Assembly (NCBI GenBank): GCA_016709965.1
Contig: JADJLT010000001.1
Span: 2,252,037 to 2,316,036, forward strand
Direction: 5' to 3'
DNA: 64,000 nt
DNA from: Betaproteobacteria bacterium
GTDB lineage: Bacteria; Pseudomonadota; Gammaproteobacteria; Burkholderiales; Rhodocyclaceae
The notes under the pieces were generated by a model. It searched no databases and was not told the DNA's origin. It saw only the letters and a program-made list of their open reading frames with translations. The translations under genes were made by a program, and so were the position numbers. This document shows positions 50,287-59,111 of this stretch, piece by piece; the first letter of the stretch is position 1; the number at the start of each line of letters is the position of its first letter.

Positions 50287-50823
50287 ATGGCTGAAACGAA
50301 ATTTGCATCGCGCCTGAGCGTATTGGGTATTGCCTTGCTGCTTGGCGCCTGTACGGTGATGCCGACCGGGCCGAGTGTGATGGTCTTGCCGGGTACCGGA
50401 CAAAATTTTGATCGCTTCCGGGCTGACGACATGGATTGCCGCCAGTTTGCCTACTATCAGGTGGGTGGCAAGACGGCTCAGGACGGCGCCCGTGAGTCAG
50501 CGATTACCAGTGCAGCCGTTGGTACGGCGGTAGGCGCACTGGCTGGTGCTGCAATTGGCGGCAATGGTCAGGGCGCGGCGATCGGCGCCGGGGCTGGCTT
50601 GTTGATGGGCAGTGCGGTCGGTAGTGATTCTGCGCGTGCGTCCGGTGTCGGGACACAGCGTCAATATGACAATGCCTATATCCAGTGCATGTACAGCAAG
50701 GGGCATCGCGTCCCGGTGCCGGCCAACATGAGTTATTCGGCGCCGGTGCGTGCCCAGGATGCCGGGATTCCCCCTCCCCCCCCGGGATCACCGCCACCGC
50801 CGCCGCCATCCCTCAAGAAATAA
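50287..50823 (+). CDS. Glycine-zipper lipoprotein
   Basis: 178 residues from ATG 50287. Lipoprotein leader with lipobox LLGAC, a conserved cysteine motif DDMDCRQFAYYQ near residue 50, a glycine-zipper (AVGTAVGALAGAAIGG, QGAAIGAGAGLLMGS) at residues 78-112 and QYDNAYIQCMYSKGHRVP. It ends in a polyproline run. Family members (17-kDa antigen/YMGG-like) sit in the outer membrane. Operon with the preceding exported protein. Confidence 0.82.
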   Translation: MAETKFASRLSVLGIALLLGACTVMPTGPSVMVLPGTGQNFDRFRADDMDCRQFAYYQVGGKTAQDGARESAITSAAVGTAVGALAGAAIGGNGQGAAIGAGAGLLMGSAVGSDSARASGVGTQRQYDNAYIQCMYSKGHRVPVPANMSYSAPVRAQDAGIPPPPPGSPPPPPPSLKK

Positions 50824-50829
50824 GGCAAA

Positions 50830-50863
50830 AAAATCCCCGGACCAAGTGCCGGGGATTTTCATT
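50830..50863. terminator. Bidirectional terminator
   Basis: AAAATCCCCGG (50830-50840) and CCGGGGATTTT (50849-50859) with an 8-base loop, A-run before and T-run after. It serves the lipoprotein operon and possibly the convergent lip operon. Confidence 0.85.
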
Positions 50864-50891
50864 TTGGCTGTTTTTTCCGGTTGACCGCAGC
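50855..50891 (+). repeat. GGTTGACCG-box, copy 14
   Basis: attttcattttggctgTTTTTTCCGGTTGACCGCAG; exact core 50879-50887. It abuts the terminator, between the convergent lipoprotein and lipA genes. Confidence 0.85.
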
Positions 50892-50933
50892 AACCGACTT
50901 TTTGGGGTCGTAGCGGCTTATCGGCCAGTCAAA

Positions 50934-51878
50934 TCAGGCGACGCCGGCGCTATGTGCCTGCTCGTCTGCCCAGTAGCTGGAACGCACCATCGGCCCGCAG
51001 GCTGCTCCGGTGAAGCCCATCTTTTTGGCTTCTTCTTCGTACATCTTGAAGGTGTCGGGATGAACGTAGCGGGTGACCGGCAGATGGTGGCCGGAGGGGG
51101 CAAGATACTGGCCGATGGTCAGCATTTCAACGTCGTGGGCACGCAGGTCACGCATGACGTCGAGAATTTCTTCGTCAGTTTCGCCGAGGCCGACCATCAG
51201 ACCGGATTTGGTCGAGACGTTGGGGTAGCGAGCCTTGAATTGCTTGAGGAATTCCAGCGAATGCGCGTAGTCGGCGCCCGGGCGGGCCTGCTTGTAGAGG
51301 CGGGGCACGGTTTCCATGTTGTGGTTGAGCACGTCGGGCAGAGCGCCGCCGAGGACTTCCAGGGCGACATCCATGCGGCCGCGGAAGTCGGGCACCAGCG
51401 TTTCGACGGTGGTGGTTGGTGACAGTTCGCGGGTGTTGCGGATGACGTCGACGAAGTGCTGGGCGCCGCCGTCCCTTAAGTCGTCGCGGTCGACGCTGGT
51501 GATGACCACGTATTTCAGTTTCAGCATGGCGACCGACTCGGCCAGTTCGCGCGGCTCGTCGGGGTTGGGCGCGAGTGGCTGGCCGTGGCCGACGTCACAG
51601 AACGGGCAGCGCCGGGTGCAGATGTCACCGAGGATCATAAAGGTGGCCGTGCCGCGGCCGAAGCATTCGCCGATGTTGGGGCAGGCGGCTTCTTCGCAGA
51701 CCGTATGCAGCTTCTTTTCACGCAGCATGGTCTTGATTTCGCCAAAGCGTCCGGCGCTGTTGCCGGCCTTGACGCGTATCCATTCCGGCTTGCGCAGCGG
51801 CGTGTCGACCGGCACGATCTTGATAGGGATGCGCGCGGTTTTGAGTTCGCCTTTTTGCTTGACGCCTTTTTCAGCCAT
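50934..51878 (-). CDS. lipA: Lipoyl synthase
   Basis: 314 residues. N-terminal auxiliary-cluster cysteines in CEEAACPNIGECFGRGT near residue 60, radical-SAM motif CTRRCPFCDVG near residue 86, and the C-terminal RSSYWADEQ with the serine ligand. It inserts two sulfurs into octanoyl chains on lipoyl domains. It overlaps lipB by 8 bases. Confidence 0.97.
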   Translation of the reverse strand: MAEKGVKQKGELKTARIPIKIVPVDTPLRKPEWIRVKAGNSAGRFGEIKTMLREKKLHTVCEEAACPNIGECFGRGTATFMILGDICTRRCPFCDVGHGQPLAPNPDEPRELAESVAMLKLKYVVITSVDRDDLRDGGAQHFVDVIRNTRELSPTTTVETLVPDFRGRMDVALEVLGGALPDVLNHNMETVPRLYKQARPGADYAHSLEFLKQFKARYPNVSTKSGLMVGLGETDEEILDVMRDLRAHDVEMLTIGQYLAPSGHHLPVTRYVHPDTFKMYEEEAKKMGFTGAACGPMVRSSYWADEQAHSAGVA

Positions 51879-52488
51879 GTTGTTTGTCCAGTTGCAGCAG
51901 CAGGTGTTGAGAGAGTTGCTCGCCGGCCTCTTGGGGCGTGAGCGGAATATTCAGATCTTTGGTCTGGATGACCTTGAGCCCAGCATAGCCGCAGGGATTG
52001 ATCGCTGTAAATGGGTAAAGATCCATATCGACATTGAGCGATAAACCGTGGTAGCTGCAGCCGTTTCGTATGCGCAGGCCGAGGGCGGCGACCTTGGCAT
52101 CGCCGACGTAGACACCGGGGGCGCCGGCGCGGCGTTCAGCCGTAACGCCATAGCTTGCCAGTAGGTCGATGACGGCCTGCTCGATGGCTGTGACCAGTTC
52201 GCGCACCTTGATTTTCAGGCGCGCCAGGTCAAGCAACAGGTAGATCACGACCTGGCCGGGGCCGTGGTAGGTGACCTGGCCGCCGCGGTCAATCTTGACG
52301 ATGGGGATGCCGACATCGCGCAGGATGTGCTCGGGCTTGCCGGCCTGGCCAAGGGTGTACACCGGCGTATGCTCGACGATCCAGATTTCGTCAGGCGTTT
52401 CGGTCGTGCGCGTCGCGGTGAAGTCCTGCATGGCCTGAAAGGTCGGGGCATAGTCGACCTGCCCGAGCCGTTTGACGACAAGGCTCAC
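51871..52488 (-). CDS. lipB: Octanoyltransferase LipB
   Basis: 205 residues. Signatures are WIVEHTPVYTLGQAGKPEHIL near residue 35, RGGQVTYHGPGQVVIYLLLDL near residue 70 (split RGGQVTYHGPGQ), and GLSLNVDMDLYPFTAINPCG with the catalytic Cys near residue 170. It transfers octanoate from ACP to lipoyl domains for LipA. ATGA overlap with ybeD. Confidence 0.96.
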   Translation of the reverse strand: MSLVVKRLGQVDYAPTFQAMQDFTATRTTETPDEIWIVEHTPVYTLGQAGKPEHILRDVGIPIVKIDRGGQVTYHGPGQVVIYLLLDLARLKIKVRELVTAIEQAVIDLLASYGVTAERRAGAPGVYVGDAKVAALGLRIRNGCSYHGLSLNVDMDLYPFTAINPCGYAGLKVIQTKDLNIPLTPQEAGEQLSQHLLLQLDKQHG

Positions 52489-52754
52489 AGCACCACTTTG
52501 ATCATCGGGTGGCCGCTCAGGTCGGTGTACAGCGCATCAAGTTGCGGCTTGGAGGTGGCGATGACAGTACAGGTCAGGCTGACATAGTTGCCGCCCGAAC
52601 TGGCGCGCATCTCCATGGAGGCGCCATCGAAATCCGGTGCGTGCAGGGTGACAATCTCAAGGACGACCTGAGCCAGGCTGTCGTCAGCCTTGCCCATGAT
52701 CTTCAGGGGGAATTCACAGGGAAATTCGAGGAGGGTGTCCTTGTACGAAGCCAT
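52485..52754 (-). CDS. ybeD: YbeD/DUF493 family protein
   Basis: 89 residues. LLEFPCEFPLKIMGKADDSLAQVVLEIV and VSLTCTVIATSKPQLDALYTDL (each in shorter conserved pieces) match YbeD, an ACT-like small protein found upstream of lipB in many proteobacteria. Function unknown, probably regulatory. Overlaps lipB, one base from dat. Confidence 0.92.
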   Translation of the reverse strand: MASYKDTLLEFPCEFPLKIMGKADDSLAQVVLEIVTLHAPDFDGASMEMRASSGGNYVSLTCTVIATSKPQLDALYTDLSGHPMIKVVL

Positions 52755-52755
52755 G

Positions 52756-53631
52756 TCAGCCTTTGCGCATTACGCTGTTCTTGAAATCCTGATACCACTG
52801 CCACATCCGCTCGCCGAGCGGGCCGGGTTTGCCCGATCCGACCGGGTTGCCATCCAGTGTGGTGATCGCCAGAATTTCCTTGGTCGATGAGGTCATCCAG
52901 ACCTCGTCGGCGGCACGAAGTTCAGTTTCTTCGATTTCGGCGATTTTTACCGGTTGACCGTGGCGCTCGGCCAATTCGAGGATGACGTCGTAGGTGATGC
53001 CGGGCAACATCAGATGCGTCTTGGGTGGCGCGAATAGCACACCATTCTTGACGACAAAGATGTTCGAGGCAGCGCCTTCCTTCATGAAGCCATCGCGTAT
53101 CAGCAGCGCTTCGGCACAGCCTTGCTCGACGGCCTGCTGGCGGGCCAGTATGTTGGCGAGCAGCGAGACGACCTTCAAATCGCAGCGTGACCAGCGCAGG
53201 TCGGGGACGGTAATCGCCGCGACGCCGGTGGCGCGCACCTCGGGCGGGGTGGTGACCAGCGGCGAAGAAAAGGCGAAGGCGGTCGGCGGCACGCTGGCTG
53301 GCGGAAAGGCGTGGTCCCGCTTGTCGTCGGCGCCACGGGTGACCTGCAGATAGATCGACTGGTCTTCCCACGGTGCGGTTTCGATCAGTTTCAGGACAAC
53401 CGCTTTCCAGCCGTCGGCGCTCAGTGGATTGGCCAGCTTGATCCCGTCCAGAGTCGCCTGCAGTCGATGGATGTGCTCGTCAATGCGAAAAGCCCGGCGC
53501 GAATAGACCGGGATCAGTTCATAGACACCGTCGCCATACAGAAAACCGCGATCCAGCGGCGAAATACCCGCTTCCGCCAGCGGCAGCAAGCGACCATTCA
53601 GAAAGACCGGGTCGGCGACGTAGGGCGTCAT
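52756..53631 (-). CDS. dat: D-amino acid aminotransferase (fold-type IV PLP)
   Basis: 291 residues. FLYGDGVYELIPVYSRRAFRID near residue 30, catalytic Lys in RCDLKVVSLLANILARQQA near residue 150 (piece DLKVVSLL), and TYDVILELAERHG, ITTLDGNPVGSGKPGPL near the end. It makes D-glutamate or D-alanine for cell-wall synthesis, or is a related branched-chain/4-amino-4-deoxychorismate lyase-type enzyme. A GGTTGACCG-box lies in its 3' half. It follows dacA by 4 bases. Confidence 0.9.
   Translation of the reverse strand: MTPYVADPVFLNGRLLPLAEAGISPLDRGFLYGDGVYELIPVYSRRAFRIDEHIHRLQATLDGIKLANPLSADGWKAVVLKLIETAPWEDQSIYLQVTRGADDKRDHAFPPASVPPTAFAFSSPLVTTPPEVRATGVAAITVPDLRWSRCDLKVVSLLANILARQQAVEQGCAEALLIRDGFMKEGAASNIFVVKNGVLFAPPKTHLMLPGITYDVILELAERHGQPVKIAEIEETELRAADEVWMTSSTKEILAITTLDGNPVGSGKPGPLGERMWQWYQDFKNSVMRKG
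52925..52964 (+). repeat. GGTTGACCG-box, copy 15 (inside dat)
   Basis: gtttcttcgatttcggcgATTTTTACCGGTTGACCGTGG; exact core 52952-52960, antisense to dat, which reads RHGQPVKIAEIEE here. Confidence 0.75.
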
Positions 53632-53635
53632 GAGC

Positions 53636-54775
53636 TTAATTGAACCAGAGGCGGATGGTGTCGATGATACGAGTGAAGATGTTGCCTAGTGGCACATTTT
53701 CAAGAGCTGTCACCGGATATTCGCCGTACACCTTGTCGTCAACCGTAACCTTGAGCATGCCAAGTTTCTGGCCTGCTTCGATCGGGGCAATCAGGCGCGG
53801 TTCGGCCACGAACTCTGACTTGACCTTTTCAGCGTAGCCCTTGGGGACGGCAATGGAAAGGTCGCTGGTAAAACCGGCCTTGACCTCTTTTTGGGCGCCC
53901 TTCCAGACGTGCAGTGAAGCAACCGCCTGATCCTTGGTGTAAAGCGACACCGCGTCGTAGGAAATGAAGCCCCAGTTGAGCAGCTTCTGCGATTCACTGG
54001 CGCGAGCGGAGTCGGAAACTGTGCCGAGAACGACAGAGAGCAGACGGCGCTTGTCGCGCAGGGCCGAGGAAATCAGGCAATAGCCGGCCGCTTCGGTATG
54101 CCCGGTCTTGACGCCATCAACCGTCGGGTCGATGTAGAGCAGGCGGTTGCGGTTCGGCTGGGTGATGCCGTTATAGGTGAACTCCTTCATCGAGTAATAT
54201 TTTTTGTATTCCTCGGGGAAGTCACGGATCAGCGCGGAAGCCAGCAAGGAAAGGTCGCGCGCAGTAGTGTAGTGCTCCGGGTCGGGCAGGCCGGTGGAGT
54301 TACGGAAGCTGGATGACTTCATGCCCAGGCGCTGCGCTTCGCGGTTCATCATCTGCGCGAAATTCTCCTCGCTGCCAGCGATTGCCTCGGCCAACGTCAC
54401 GCAGGCATCGTTGCCGGACTGGACGATCATGCCCTTGATCAGATCTTCAACGGGCACTTGCGTGTCGACTCGGACAAACATTTTGGAACCGCCGGTGCGC
54501 CAGGCTTTTTCGGAAACAGGCACCGCCTGCTCCAGGGCAATGGTCTTCTTGTGAATGGCGGCGAAGGTCAGGTAGGCCGTCATCAGCTTGGTCAGGGAAG
54601 CAGGTTCGAGGCGTTCGTCCGGCTTTTCCGAGGTCAGCATCTGGTTCGAGCCCATTTCGAGCAACAGCCAGGACTTGGCGGCGAGCGAAGGCGGAATGGG
54701 CAATTGCTGGCCCACGGCGTGGGAGGTGATGACGAGGCTAAGTACGAGAAGGGCGGTCTTGCGGAACAGCGACAT
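53636..54775 (-). CDS. dacA: D-alanyl-D-alanine carboxypeptidase (PBP5/6 type)
   Basis: 379 residues from ATG 54775, with signal peptide (ALLVLSLVITSHAVGQ). Active-site motifs: SxxK in ASLTKLM near residue 60, SGN in VQSGNDACVTLAEA near residue 120, KTG in GVKTGHTEAAGYC near residue 225. C-terminal PBP5_C beta domain and amphipathic membrane anchor (IFTRIIDTIRLWFN). It trims pentapeptides in periplasmic peptidoglycan. Heads the dacA-dat-ybeD-lipB-lipA run. Confidence 0.95.
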   Translation of the reverse strand: MSLFRKTALLVLSLVITSHAVGQQLPIPPSLAAKSWLLLEMGSNQMLTSEKPDERLEPASLTKLMTAYLTFAAIHKKTIALEQAVPVSEKAWRTGGSKMFVRVDTQVPVEDLIKGMIVQSGNDACVTLAEAIAGSEENFAQMMNREAQRLGMKSSSFRNSTGLPDPEHYTTARDLSLLASALIRDFPEEYKKYYSMKEFTYNGITQPNRNRLLYIDPTVDGVKTGHTEAAGYCLISSALRDKRRLLSVVLGTVSDSARASESQKLLNWGFISYDAVSLYTKDQAVASLHVWKGAQKEVKAGFTSDLSIAVPKGYAEKVKSEFVAEPRLIAPIEAGQKLGMLKVTVDDKVYGEYPVTALENVPLGNIFTRIIDTIRLWFN

Positions 54776-54809
54776 TGGCGATTTCTTTGATTTGCGTTGG
54801 GGGCTGGAA

Positions 54810-55718
54810 TTATACCCTTGGCTGCATCCCTGCTTGCGGCGCTGCGGCACAAAGCGCTTCAACGGCCGGGTGGCGAATGCGTCTTTCGTTGGAGATGGCG
54901 TAAATCTGCTCGCTGACGCCGGCCATCGAACCGAGCGGTACGGCTTCGAGTTGCGTCGATATCTGCTCGGCCAGCGCTAGCGGGGCCGGGAAAATACCCA
55001 GTCCTTCCCGGCCGAAGGTCGTCAGCAGGGCGCTGTCTTCGAATTCGCCAACAATTTTGGGGCGGATATTCGTATTTTCCAGCCAGCGGTCAATGTGTCC
55101 GCGGAGCGCGTGGTGGCGGGTCGGTAGCAGCATGGGCGCACCATCCAGATTGTTTGGAAAGCCTTGCTGGTAGCGCGTAGCCAGCGCCGAGGTGGCGAAC
55201 AAGGCGGTGGCGAATTCACCGAGTGGCGTGCTGAATACCTTGAGATTGCCGCCAGCCGGGGCTGGCCGGTCGGTGAGGACGACGTCAAGCCGGTGCAATG
55301 CGAGATCGGCAAGCAGTGTGTCGAATTCGCCCTCATCGCAAATCAGCCGGACATCGGCCGGCATGCTGGTCACGGTGGATAGCAGGCGATAGGCCAGCAA
55401 CTTAGGAATGCCGTCTGAAATGCCGGCTTTCAGACGAAGTGTGGCCTCGCTGCCGCTGGTTTCAACCGCTTCGGTCAGCGCCTCACCGAGCTGGAAAATC
55501 TGGTCGGCGTAGCCTTGCGCGACCCGGCCAGCTTCGCTCAGCACCAATCCCCGTCCCTGCGAGTTGAACAAGGCCTTGCCCAATTGTCGCTCCAGCAGCG
55601 AAAGCTGGCCGCTGATCGTCTGCACGGCGACGCCAAGCCGTTCGGCGGCGCGGGTCATGCTGCCTTCCTGGGCAACGACCCAGAAGTAATGCAGATGCTT
55701 ATAGTTAAGTGGTGTCAT
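54810..55718 (-). CDS. nhaR: LysR-type regulator NhaR
   Basis: 302 residues. The opening NYKHLHYFWVVAQEGSMTRAAERLGVAVQTISGQL is the NhaR form of the LysR winged helix (residues 3-60). Effector domain with LAYRLLSTVTSMPADVRLICDEGE near residue 108 and HPAVEALCAAA at the end. NhaR activates Na+/H+ antiporter and other genes in response to Na+. Divergent from htpX. Confidence 0.88.
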   Translation of the reverse strand: MTPLNYKHLHYFWVVAQEGSMTRAAERLGVAVQTISGQLSLLERQLGKALFNSQGRGLVLSEAGRVAQGYADQIFQLGEALTEAVETSGSEATLRLKAGISDGIPKLLAYRLLSTVTSMPADVRLICDEGEFDTLLADLALHRLDVVLTDRPAPAGGNLKVFSTPLGEFATALFATSALATRYQQGFPNNLDGAPMLLPTRHHALRGHIDRWLENTNIRPKIVGEFEDSALLTTFGREGLGIFPAPLALAEQISTQLEAVPLGSMAGVSEQIYAISNERRIRHPAVEALCAAAPQAGMQPRV

Positions 55719-55820
55719 GAGTTCTACAGAAAAAATCGAAGAGTGTTTCCATTTTGCTCCGGTTTTTTAGTTTGTTGCAACGCAATATCATTCACCTGTT
55801 TCTCTTTCGAGGAGTTCCAA

Positions 55821-56696
55821 ATGAAACGAATTGTCCTTTTTCTTGCGACCAACCTCGCGGTCATGCTGGTTCTCAGCGTCGCTACCAGCGTGCTGGGCGT
55901 CAATCGCTACCTGACGGCGAATGGCCTGAACGTTGGCATGTTGTTCGCCTTTGCAGCCGTGATCGGCTTCGGCGGTGCCTTCATTTCGCTGCTGATGTCG
56001 AAGACCATGGCGAAATGGAGCGTCGGCGCCCGGGTGATTGAGGCGCCGAGTTCATCGACGGAAATGTGGCTGGTCGATACCGTGGCCAAGCTGGCCAAGC
56101 GCGCCAACCTGCCCATGCCCGAAGTGGCCATCTATGACGGCGAGCCGAATGCCTTTGCTACGGGCGCGACCAAAAACAACTCGCTGGTTGCTGTTTCCAC
56201 CGGCCTGTTGCAAGGCATGACGCGCGATGAGGCCGAAGCGGTGCTGGCTCACGAGGTCGCGCACATCGCCAACGGTGACATGGTGACGCTGACCTTGATC
56301 CAGGGCGTGGTGAATACCTTTGTTGTCTTCCTGTCGCGTATCGTCGGTTATGTGGTCGATGGTTTCCTGCGTCGTGGTGACAGCGAAAACAGCGGCCCAG
56401 GCATCGGCTACATTGTCACCAGCATGATTTGCGAAGTGGTTTTTGGCCTGCTCGCCAGCACCATCGTTGCCTGGTTCTCGCGTCAGCGCGAATTTCGTGC
56501 CGATGCCGGGGCGGCTGGCCTGATGGGCTCGCCAGTGCCGATGCAGAACGCCTTGCGTCGCTTGGGCAACATGCATAGCGAACCGCTACCGCAAAACATG
56601 GCGGCCTCCGGGATTGCCGGTGGGCGCAGCTGGATGGCGCTGTTTGCGACGCACCCGCCGCTTGAAGAACGGATTGCTGCTTTGGGTCGCCGTTGA
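55821..56696 (+). CDS. htpX: Membrane metalloprotease HtpX
   Basis: 291 residues from ATG 55821 (cgaggagttccaa upstream). Two N-terminal membrane helices (residues 4-54), zinc motif HEVAHIANGD near residue 140 with the third ligand in REFRADAGAA near residue 220, and two more helices between. It degrades misfolded inner-membrane proteins alongside FtsH. Full length. Confidence 0.95.
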   Translation: MKRIVLFLATNLAVMLVLSVATSVLGVNRYLTANGLNVGMLFAFAAVIGFGGAFISLLMSKTMAKWSVGARVIEAPSSSTEMWLVDTVAKLAKRANLPMPEVAIYDGEPNAFATGATKNNSLVAVSTGLLQGMTRDEAEAVLAHEVAHIANGDMVTLTLIQGVVNTFVVFLSRIVGYVVDGFLRRGDSENSGPGIGYIVTSMICEVVFGLLASTIVAWFSRQREFRADAGAAGLMGSPVPMQNALRRLGNMHSEPLPQNMAASGIAGGRSWMALFATHPPLEERIAALGRR

Positions 56697-56739
56697 TCGC
56701 GGCTATGAATAGACGACGAGAGACTGGAATGGGCTTGTG

Positions 56740-57975
56740 ATGCATCGCACCAAAATAATGGGTTTCCTTCTGGGGGTAAGCGCGACGCTGGTCGTCGCGC
56801 AGCCCGAATACGATTTGCCCAGGCTAGAAGCACTGGCCATGGCGTCGAGTCGTTCCGTCCTGGCTGCTCGCGAGCAGATCACTGCGGCGCGCTATGCGGT
56901 TGATAGTGCCGGGGCTTTTCCCAATCCGGAACTGGAATACCTGAGCGGTACATCGCGCTCGCGCGGGCCGGGTAGCAATACTGGAAATGCCCGCAGCGTC
57001 ATTCTGACCCAGCCGCTGGACATGCCGTGGCAGCGTTCTGCGCGGGTCGGCGCTGCCGAGGCCGGGCTGGATGCGACCACGGCGGCAGTCCGGATATTCG
57101 AGGCTGATTCGCTGGTCAGTCTGCGTCTGCGTTATTTCGAGGTGCTGCGCCGCGAGGCTGAACTAAAGACTGCCCGCGAGGACATGGCGTTGATGGAGAG
57201 CGTGCGTTCGCGCATTGCGCTTCGCGTCGAGACCGGCGAGGCACCGCGCTTTGAGCTGATCAAGGCCGATGCGGAAATGCTGAATGCCCAGAAAACGGCG
57301 CAGGCTGCAGAGTTTCGGGTTGAGCAGGCACGATCGCTGCTGCGGCGGAGTGTCGGCGGTGCGCTGCCGTCCGATTTCACGATGACCGGCGATTTGAGCA
57401 ATGTTCCTGAGCTGCCGCACATCGATGGACTGCGTCAGAAGCTGGCTGAAACCAGCCCGGATCTGGCACGGGTGCGCGCTGAAATGGCGCGTGCCCAGCA
57501 TCAGCTCGACCTTGAGCGTCGCCAGCGCTGGCCCAGCCTGGCCCTGAAAGCCAGCGTCGATGAAGACCCCGATACGCGCGCTTCAAAGTTTGGTGTGGTC
57601 GTTTCCATTCCGCTATGGAACAGGCGCAGCGGTCCGGTGGGCGAGGCCGCTGCGCAGTTGTCGCGGGCCCGTCATGAGTTGGCTGCCCAGGAGTTTTCGC
57701 TGGGTCAGCAGCTGGAGGTTGCCTTTCAGCAATACGAAATTGCCCAGTCGCAGGTGACAGCGCTGGAGGGCGGCATCGTCAGGCAGGCCGAGGCTGCCCT
57801 GAAGGTGTCAGAAGCCGCTTATCGCTTCGGCGAGCGTGGCTTTCTCGAAGTACTTGATGCGCAGCGTGTGTACCGCGCGGCGAGAGCCGAATTGATTGCG
57901 GCTCGTTACGAATTGGCCTCGGCCTGGGTTGACATTGAAAGGCTGCGGGCAATTCCCGGAGAAGCAAAAAAATGA
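56740..57975 (+). CDS. TolC-like outer-membrane factor of RND efflux (CzcC type)
   Basis: 411 residues from ATG 56740, signal peptide GFLLGVSATLVVAQPE. Two OEP domains: PNPELEYLSGTSRSRGPG near residue 55 and VVSIPLWNRRSGPVGEAAAQLSRARHELAAQE near residue 285 (short pieces), and long coiled coils (RVEQARSLLRR). It forms the outer-membrane channel. Stop overlaps the adaptor ATG (ATGA). Confidence 0.9.
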   Translation: MHRTKIMGFLLGVSATLVVAQPEYDLPRLEALAMASSRSVLAAREQITAARYAVDSAGAFPNPELEYLSGTSRSRGPGSNTGNARSVILTQPLDMPWQRSARVGAAEAGLDATTAAVRIFEADSLVSLRLRYFEVLRREAELKTAREDMALMESVRSRIALRVETGEAPRFELIKADAEMLNAQKTAQAAEFRVEQARSLLRRSVGGALPSDFTMTGDLSNVPELPHIDGLRQKLAETSPDLARVRAEMARAQHQLDLERRQRWPSLALKASVDEDPDTRASKFGVVVSIPLWNRRSGPVGEAAAQLSRARHELAAQEFSLGQQLEVAFQQYEIAQSQVTALEGGIVRQAEAALKVSEAAYRFGERGFLEVLDAQRVYRAARAELIAARYELASAWVDIERLRAIPGEAKK

Positions 57976-59111
57976 AAAAAGCGCTATTTTTCCTGTTGAC
58001 CGCAGCAATCCTGATGGGCTGCAACAAGGAGAGCGATCAGACGTCGGCGCAGAAGGTGCAGGACCCGATGCTGGTTACACCTGCTGCTGAATTGATCGCC
58101 CAGCTCAAGCTGGCCGACGTTGCCAGCCAGGCCGTGGCGGAAACCCTGCGGGTGGCGGGGCGTATCGATTTTGACGAGCAGCGTCTGGCGCGTATCGGTG
58201 CCACCGTGACCGGACGGGTCACAAAAATTGACGCCTTGCTCGGGCAGGATGTCGGCAAGGGCCAGGTGCTGGCCCAGCTGAACAGCAGTGAGCTGTCGAG
58301 CCAGCAACTGGCTTACCTGAAGGCACGGGCTCAGCTCGAACTCAACCGGCGCAATGCTGAGCGCGCCAAGGCGCTGTTTGATGCCGACGTGATCGGTGCC
58401 GCCGAATTGCAGCGCCGGGAAAGCGAATTCCAGATTTCTGTCGCTGAAGCGCGGGCGGCGGCAGATCAACTGAAACTGCTCGGCGTCAGTCCGGCTGCGA
58501 TAGATCGCCTGGGCAAGCACGGTGCAGTGGATTCGGTGGCGCCGGTGGTGGCGACCATCGGCGGTGTCGTTGTCGAGCGCAAGCTGGCACAGGGGCAGGT
58601 CGTACAGCCGGCCGATTCGTTGTTTGTTATTGCCGATCTGTCGCGGTTGTGGGCGGTGGCGCAGGTGCCCGAGCAGCAAGTCAGTCAGGTCCGGACAGGA
58701 CAGTCGGTCAGTATCGAGGTGCCGGCGCTGGGCAACGAAAAGCTGGTCGGAAAACTGATTTTTGTCGGGCAGACCATCGATCCGGAAACGCGAACGGTTC
58801 TGGTGCGCACCGAGCTGGATAACCGCGAAGGTCGTCTCAAGCCGGCCATGCTGGCCTCAATGCTGATTGAAGCCCGACCGGTTGACCGCCTTGTCGTGCC
58901 GGCTGGCGCCGTCGTTCGTGAAAATGACGAGGACCATGTCTTTGTCGCCGAAGGTGAATCTGGCTTCCGTTTGCTAAAGGTCAAGTTGGGGCCTGAGCAG
59001 CGCGGTGTGCGCGTCGTCCTTGGCGGACTCAAGGGCGGTGAAAAACTGGTGGTTGATGGCGCTTTTCATCTGAATAACGAGCGTAATCGCAAGGAAATGG
59101 AGGGGTCGTGA
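57972..59111 (+). CDS. RND efflux periplasmic adaptor (CzcB type)
   Basis: 379 residues. Lipoprotein leader LFFLLTAAILMGCNKE, whose codons coincide with a GGTTGACCG-box variant. Barrel-sandwich/lipoyl domain (ARIGATVTGRVTKIDALLGQDVGKGQVLAQL in pieces), alpha-hairpin (LELNRRNAERAKALFDADVIG), and beta-barrel (SVSIEVPALGNEKLVGKLIFVG, DPETRTVLVRTEL). No long His-rich metal-binding extension. It bridges channel and pump; ATGA overlaps at both ends. Confidence 0.9.
   Translation: MKKALFFLLTAAILMGCNKESDQTSAQKVQDPMLVTPAAELIAQLKLADVASQAVAETLRVAGRIDFDEQRLARIGATVTGRVTKIDALLGQDVGKGQVLAQLNSSELSSQQLAYLKARAQLELNRRNAERAKALFDADVIGAAELQRRESEFQISVAEARAAADQLKLLGVSPAAIDRLGKHGAVDSVAPVVATIGGVVVERKLAQGQVVQPADSLFVIADLSRLWAVAQVPEQQVSQVRTGQSVSIEVPALGNEKLVGKLIFVGQTIDPETRTVLVRTELDNREGRLKPAMLASMLIEARPVDRLVVPAGAVVRENDEDHVFVAEGESGFRLLKVKLGPEQRGVRVVLGGLKGGEKLVVDGAFHLNNERNRKEMEGS
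57975..58006 (+). repeat. GGTTGACCG-box, copy 16 (variant, in adaptor leader)
   Basis: aaaaaagcgctATTTTTCCTGTTGACCGCAGC; core TGTTGACCG 57994-58002. Sense to the gene, encoding FFLLTAA of the lipoprotein signal. Confidence 0.55.

Noticed and set aside
58880..58888. Exact GGTTGACCG core in the RND adaptor gene
   Set aside because: No T-rich arm (preceded by GCCCGACC); probably coincidence with codons PVDR.
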